Shown: piece after piece, positions 9,127 through 11,795 of the stretch
How the letters are laid out: each line of letters starts with the position of its first letter
Numbering within the stretch: the stretch's first letter is position 1
From: Proteobacteria bacterium UBA2363
GTDB taxonomy: Bacteria > Pseudomonadota > Gammaproteobacteria > Xanthomonadales > UBA2363
NCBI GenBank assembly: GCA_002344355.1
Contig: DDTN01000021.1
Coordinates: forward strand, 1-11,795
Reading direction: 5' to 3'
DNA: 11,795 nucleotides
The notes under the pieces: model-generated
The model's database searches: none
Seen by the model: the letters and a program-made list of their open reading frames with translations, nothing else
What the model was told of the DNA's origin: nothing
Program-made: the position numbers and the translations under genes

Positions 9127-9927
9127 ATGCGCCCTTGCCCTGCCCTGCTGCTGGCGGCCGCCGCCCTGGCCTGCGGCCCGGCGCAGGCCGGCCCGGTCCT
9201 GCGTTACCTGGGCATCGCCAGCGACCCGACCGGGCGCACCGTGTACCAGGAGGAGCACCTGCTCCGCAGCGACGACGAGGGCGGCGAGGAGCGTGTGGTG
9301 CTGTATCGCTGCCCCGGCGGCGAGCCGTTCGCGCGCAAGCGGCTGACCCGCCCGGGCAGCAGCTTCCTGCCGCGCTTCGAGCTGGCCGACCGGCGCGCCG
9401 GCTGGCGCGAGGGCATCGCCGCCGGCGCCGCCGGCCTGGTCGCCTTCGCCGGGCCGATCGATGCGGCCGCGCCGCCGCGGCCCTTGCCGGCGCCGGCCCC
9501 GGACTGGGTCGCCGACGCCGGCTTCGATGCCTTCATCATGGCCCGCCGCGACGAACTGGAAGCCGGGCGCGTGCTGCAGTTCGAGTTCCTGCTGCCGACG
9601 CGGGCCCGCCCCACGACGCTGCGCGTGCGCAAGCTGGGCGAGGGCGAGGCGCTGGGACGGCCGGCCTCGCGGTACCGGCTGGAGCTGGGCGCCTGGTACC
9701 GCCTGCTGGCGCCGCACATCGACGGCTGGTACGACCGCGGCAGCGGCCGCCTGCTGCGCTACGAGGGACTGAGCAACCTGCGCTCGCCGTCCGGCGACAA
9801 TTTCTGGGTGCGCATCGACTTCCCGCCGTCGCAGCGGCAGGCCGGGATCGCCGCCGAGCAGCTCGACCAGGCCCTGCGCAAGCCGCTGGTCGGGCACTGC
9901 CCCGGGCTCTCGCCCGACGCCTCCTGA
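9127..9927 (+). CDS. Exported protein of unknown function
   Basis: I do not recognise this 266-residue protein. It starts with a clear Sec signal peptide (MRPCPALLLAAAALACGPAQA, cleavage expected after AQA at 19-21), so the mature form is periplasmic or outer-membrane associated. The mature chain has alternating hydrophobic and charged strands, for example YQEEHLLR at 40-47, VLQFEFLLP at 149-157, SRYRLELGAWYRLL at 181-194 and GWYDRGSGRLLRYEG at 200-214. This suggests a beta-rich fold in which a carried group or polymer might bind, comparable with LolA/LolB or DUF3108 proteins, but that is only a shape argument. Two mature cysteines (61 and 258) could form a disulfide. ATG 9127 has GAGG eight bases upstream. 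It is followed by a 119-bp gap before the DUF5666 gene. Confidence 0.85.
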   Translation: MRPCPALLLAAAALACGPAQAGPVLRYLGIASDPTGRTVYQEEHLLRSDDEGGEERVVLYRCPGGEPFARKRLTRPGSSFLPRFELADRRAGWREGIAAGAAGLVAFAGPIDAAAPPRPLPAPAPDWVADAGFDAFIMARRDELEAGRVLQFEFLLPTRARPTTLRVRKLGEGEALGRPASRYRLELGAWYRLLAPHIDGWYDRGSGRLLRYEGLSNLRSPSGDNFWVRIDFPPSQRQAGIAAEQLDQALRKPLVGHCPGLSPDAS

Positions 9928-9948
9928 GCCCTCCCGGGGCCTTGCCTT

Positions 9949-9974
9949 CCGCCGGCTGAACATGCCGCCGGCGG
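9949..9974 (+). terminator. Candidate hairpin after the 9127-9927 gene
   Basis: CCGCCGGC at 9949-9956 pairs with GCCGGCGG at 9967-9974 across a 10-base loop, starting 22 bases past the stop. It overlaps a perfect 14-bp palindrome, TGCCGCCGGCGGCA at 9963-9976, which could form an alternative fold or be a protein-binding site. There is no T-tract. Confidence 0.35.
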
Positions 9975-10001
9975 CACGCGCGCGGCACCCCGGCGGAGGA
10001 T

Positions 10002-10046
10002 CAGAATCGCCGCTGCCGGGCCCTCGCGGCCGGCGGGAGACCCGCC
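10002..10046 (+). promoter_or_regulatory. Putative -10 box and RBS-embedding hairpin of the DUF5666 gene
   Basis: CAGAAT at 10002-10007 is a possible -10 element 39 bases before the ATG at 10047; no -35 is recognisable. The bases AGAATCGCC here (10003-10011) are identical to those at the proposed glnB -10 (2313-2321). Immediately before the ATG, GGCGGG (10032-10037) and CCCGCC (10041-10046) form a perfect 6-bp GC stem with an AGA loop. The only Shine-Dalgarno (GGGAG, 10035-10039) lies partly inside that stem, so ribosome access may depend on unfolding it. Confidence 0.4.
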
Positions 10047-11504
10047 ATGCGAACCATTCGTGTTCTTGCCCTGCTCGCGGCGCTCGCCGCGGGCGCCGCC
10101 GGCGCGCAGACGGCACCCAGCCAGACCCTGGTCATCGGCCAGCGCAGCTACACCCTGCCGGCCGACCTGCCGATCGTCATCGACGGCGAGCCGGCACTGC
10201 TCGCCGACCTGCTCGGCCGCCCGGCCGGCATGCAGGTGCGCTGGGCGCCTGCAGGGCGCGGCGCGGCGACACCGGTCTTCAGCTACACGCTGATCGGCCC
10301 GGTCACCGCCACGACGCCGCTGGCGGTGCTCGGCCAGGGCGTGACGATCACCGCCGACACGGTGCTCGAGGGCTTCACCGACCCGGGCGACCTGGCGCCC
10401 GGCGATCCGCTGGTGGTGGCCGGCCTGGTCGACGGCAACGGCAGCCTGTACGCGACCCTGGTCGAGCGGCGCGGCGCCCAGGGCAACCGCTTCCTGCTGG
10501 CCGGCCGGGTCCAGGCGGTCGAGCAGGCGCCGGCACGCCTGCGCGTCGGCGACCAGTGGCTGGCGCTGGACGGCGTCGTCGCCACCGCCTGCGCCGGGCC
10601 GCTGCCGGTGGTCGGCGACTACGTCGAGATGCGTGCCGAGGCGATCGCCGGCTTCCAGCCCGGGGACCTCATCGATACCGTCACCGGCCTGGCCTGTGCC
10701 AACCCGGTGCTGTTCGGCACACCCGGTGCCCAGGGCGCGCTCGAGGGCGTGGTCGGCGCCGTCCTGGCCGGCGACCGCTTCGCGATCGGCGCCCTGGAGG
10801 TGGTCCACGGCGCCGCCACGCAGTTCGGCTTCGGCGGCCCCGACGACCTCGAGCCCGGCGCCGCGGTCGGCATCGAGGGGACGTTCACCGATGCCGGCGA
10901 ACTGGCTGCCGATGCCATCGAGTTCGTGCGTCCGGTGGTGCGCTTCGAGGCGCCGATGGCGCCGGCCGACGTGACACCGGGCGTCTCGCTGCGCCCGTTC
11001 GGGGTCGAGGTGTTCCACAGCGCCCAGCTCCGCGACGACGACGGCATCCTGGCCGGCGGCCTGGCCTCGCCGCGGCAGGTGCGGGTACGCGGCTGGCTCG
11101 ATCGCGCCGGCCTGGCCTGGGCCCTGCGCGTGCGCGACCGCGGCGCCCCCGATCCGCTCGACGCCCGCCTGCGCGGCCCGGTCCAGGCGATCGCCGCGCC
11201 GGCCCTGGTGATCCAGGGCCTGGCCGTGGACACCGCCGGCGCGGCGTTCTTCGACGCCGACAAGAACCCGATCGACGCCGCGACCTTCTTCGCCGACGTC
11301 CGCCTCAACCACATGGTCGACATCGGTGCGGCTTCGTGGGACGCGCCGGCGGCCACCCTGCGCGGCGGCAACGTGACCCTGCTCGGCTACGAACACACCG
11401 AGCCGCTGCCCGGGACGCCGGGCGGGTTCCTGGCCGGCACCGCCTACAGCTACGGCCTGGCCGACACCGTGTTCGCCGACGGCTTCGAGGCGGCCGCGCG
11501 CTGA
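10047..11504 (+). CDS. Exported DUF5666 repeat protein with C-terminal FADGFE motif
   Basis: This 485-residue protein has a Sec signal peptide (MRTIRVLALLAALAAGAAGA, cleavage near residue 20). The mature chain contains about five related beta-rich repeats in the style of DUF5666: residues 82-140 (GPVTA...LAVLGQGVTITADTVLEG...PGDPLVVAGLVDGNGSLYATLVE), 151-215, 231-296, 299-366 and 375-430. The first is closest to the family pattern; the later ones are more diverged. DUF5666 domains occur in secreted and surface proteins, and their function is not established. The C-terminus reads DTVFADGFEAAAR, with FADGFE at 476-481. A similar short GFE ending recurs, from memory, on exported proteins of Xanthomonadales relatives and may be a sorting or anchoring tag. 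ATG 10047 has GGGAG seven bases upstream, enclosed in a hairpin. A 10-bp palindrome (11512-11521) follows the stop. Confidence 0.85.
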   Translation: MRTIRVLALLAALAAGAAGAQTAPSQTLVIGQRSYTLPADLPIVIDGEPALLADLLGRPAGMQVRWAPAGRGAATPVFSYTLIGPVTATTPLAVLGQGVTITADTVLEGFTDPGDLAPGDPLVVAGLVDGNGSLYATLVERRGAQGNRFLLAGRVQAVEQAPARLRVGDQWLALDGVVATACAGPLPVVGDYVEMRAEAIAGFQPGDLIDTVTGLACANPVLFGTPGAQGALEGVVGAVLAGDRFAIGALEVVHGAATQFGFGGPDDLEPGAAVGIEGTFTDAGELAADAIEFVRPVVRFEAPMAPADVTPGVSLRPFGVEVFHSAQLRDDDGILAGGLASPRQVRVRGWLDRAGLAWALRVRDRGAPDPLDARLRGPVQAIAAPALVIQGLAVDTAGAAFFDADKNPIDAATFFADVRLNHMVDIGAASWDAPAATLRGGNVTLLGYEHTEPLPGTPGGFLAGTAYSYGLADTVFADGFEAAAR

Positions 11505-11693
11505 GCGCGGAGGAGGCCTCCCCGCACCCGCGGACGCTTCGAACGCAGCGGGCCGGATGTGCCCGTGCAGGACCGCCCGACGACTCGGCTGCGCCGGCAC
11601 CCGACCGGCCGACCTGATTGGCGTCGTGTCTCAGCTCAGGATCGTGAACCCAAGGCCAGGACTCAAAGTTGGGCCAGCGGAGCGCGCGGTACT
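11505..11693. other. Gene-free stretch after the DUF5666 gene
   Basis: I see no gene here. The palindrome GGAGGCCTCC at 11512-11521 lies 8 bases after the DUF5666 stop and could help end transcription. From about 11610 to 11672 the sequence is visibly less GC-rich than the rest of the window and lacks the third-position GC bias of its genes. No tRNA fold or promoter is recognisable. Confidence 0.5.
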
Positions 11694-11735
11694 CCCCTCT
11701 CCCTGTGGGAGAGAGGCCGGGGGAGAGGGCCGGGG
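11694..11735. repeat. REP-like interspersed repeat element
   Basis: This element contains CTCTCCC at 11697-11703 and GGGAGAG at 11707-11713 around a TGT loop, followed by GGCCGGGGGAGAGGGCCGGGG-type sequence to 11735. Elements of this CCCTCTCCC-TGTGGGAGAGGG-CCGGGG type are familiar in intergenic regions of Xanthomonadales and other proteobacteria, as single or paired copies. The window ends in GGCCCTCTC (11787-11795), which may be the first bases of a second copy. It is intergenic. A 62-codon open frame across it is not considered real. Confidence 0.7.
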
Positions 11736-11795
11736 CTGGCCATGATCTGCATCGTTGCCGGCCCGGCGTCGTGCGCTGGCCGGGACGGCCCTCTC

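Noticed and set aside
9759..11600. 613-codon minus-strand open frame opposite the DUF5666 gene
   Set aside because: The plus strand carries a signal peptide, a ribosome-binding site and DUF5666 repeats. The antisense frame is low-complexity Gly/Arg/Ala/His-rich and has no recognisable domain.
11557..11745. 62-codon plus-strand open frame in the right-hand intergenic region
   Set aside because: It reads straight through the REP-like element, lacks a convincing ribosome-binding site and resembles no protein.

Overview
The window is very G+C-rich DNA. The gene set and the protein style point to a gammaproteobacterium of the Xanthomonadales (Lysobacterales) type. The evidence is a ubiK-yifB pair divergent from a P-II gene, a fused CysNC, a YjeI-like DUF4156 lipoprotein, and an exported DUF5666 protein ending in an FADGFE motif. 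This placement is an inference; no rRNA or other marker is present.

Layout, left to right. Positions 1-448 hold no gene. They contain a 13-bp minisatellite of exactly 22 copies (101-386), followed by a 7-copy hexamer array (394-435), just past the stop of a minus-strand yifB/comM gene. yifB/comM (449-1981) lies 7 bp downstream of ubiK (1989-2249) and the two look like one transcript. A 104-bp divergent promoter region separates them from a plus-strand P-II gene of GlnB type (2354-2692). The P-II gene is followed by cysD (2749-3660) and a bifunctional cysNC (3660-5537), which overlap by one base. Together CysD and CysNC convert sulfate to APS and then PAPS. Convergent to cysNC is a small DUF4156 lipoprotein (5688-6005, minus). 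Upstream of it, behind a strong GC hairpin, is a 958-residue periplasmic M16 zinc peptidase (6116-8992, minus), whose C-terminus is an Ala-Asp/Ala-Glu tail written by a hexamer repeat. Two exported plus-strand proteins follow: an unrecognised 266-residue protein (9127-9927) and a 485-residue protein with about five DUF5666-like repeats (10047-11504). The last 291 bp hold no gene but contain a REP-like inverted repeat.

Most of this is core metabolism and envelope biology, and I see no phage, transposon, CRISPR or defence system. The unusual content is in the non-coding and low-complexity parts. These are the minisatellite (stop-free in all three minus-strand frames, rich in G-runs and in GATC), the hexamer arrays at two gene ends, the direct P-II/cysDNC neighbourhood with no amtB between, and the C-terminal FADGFE motif.
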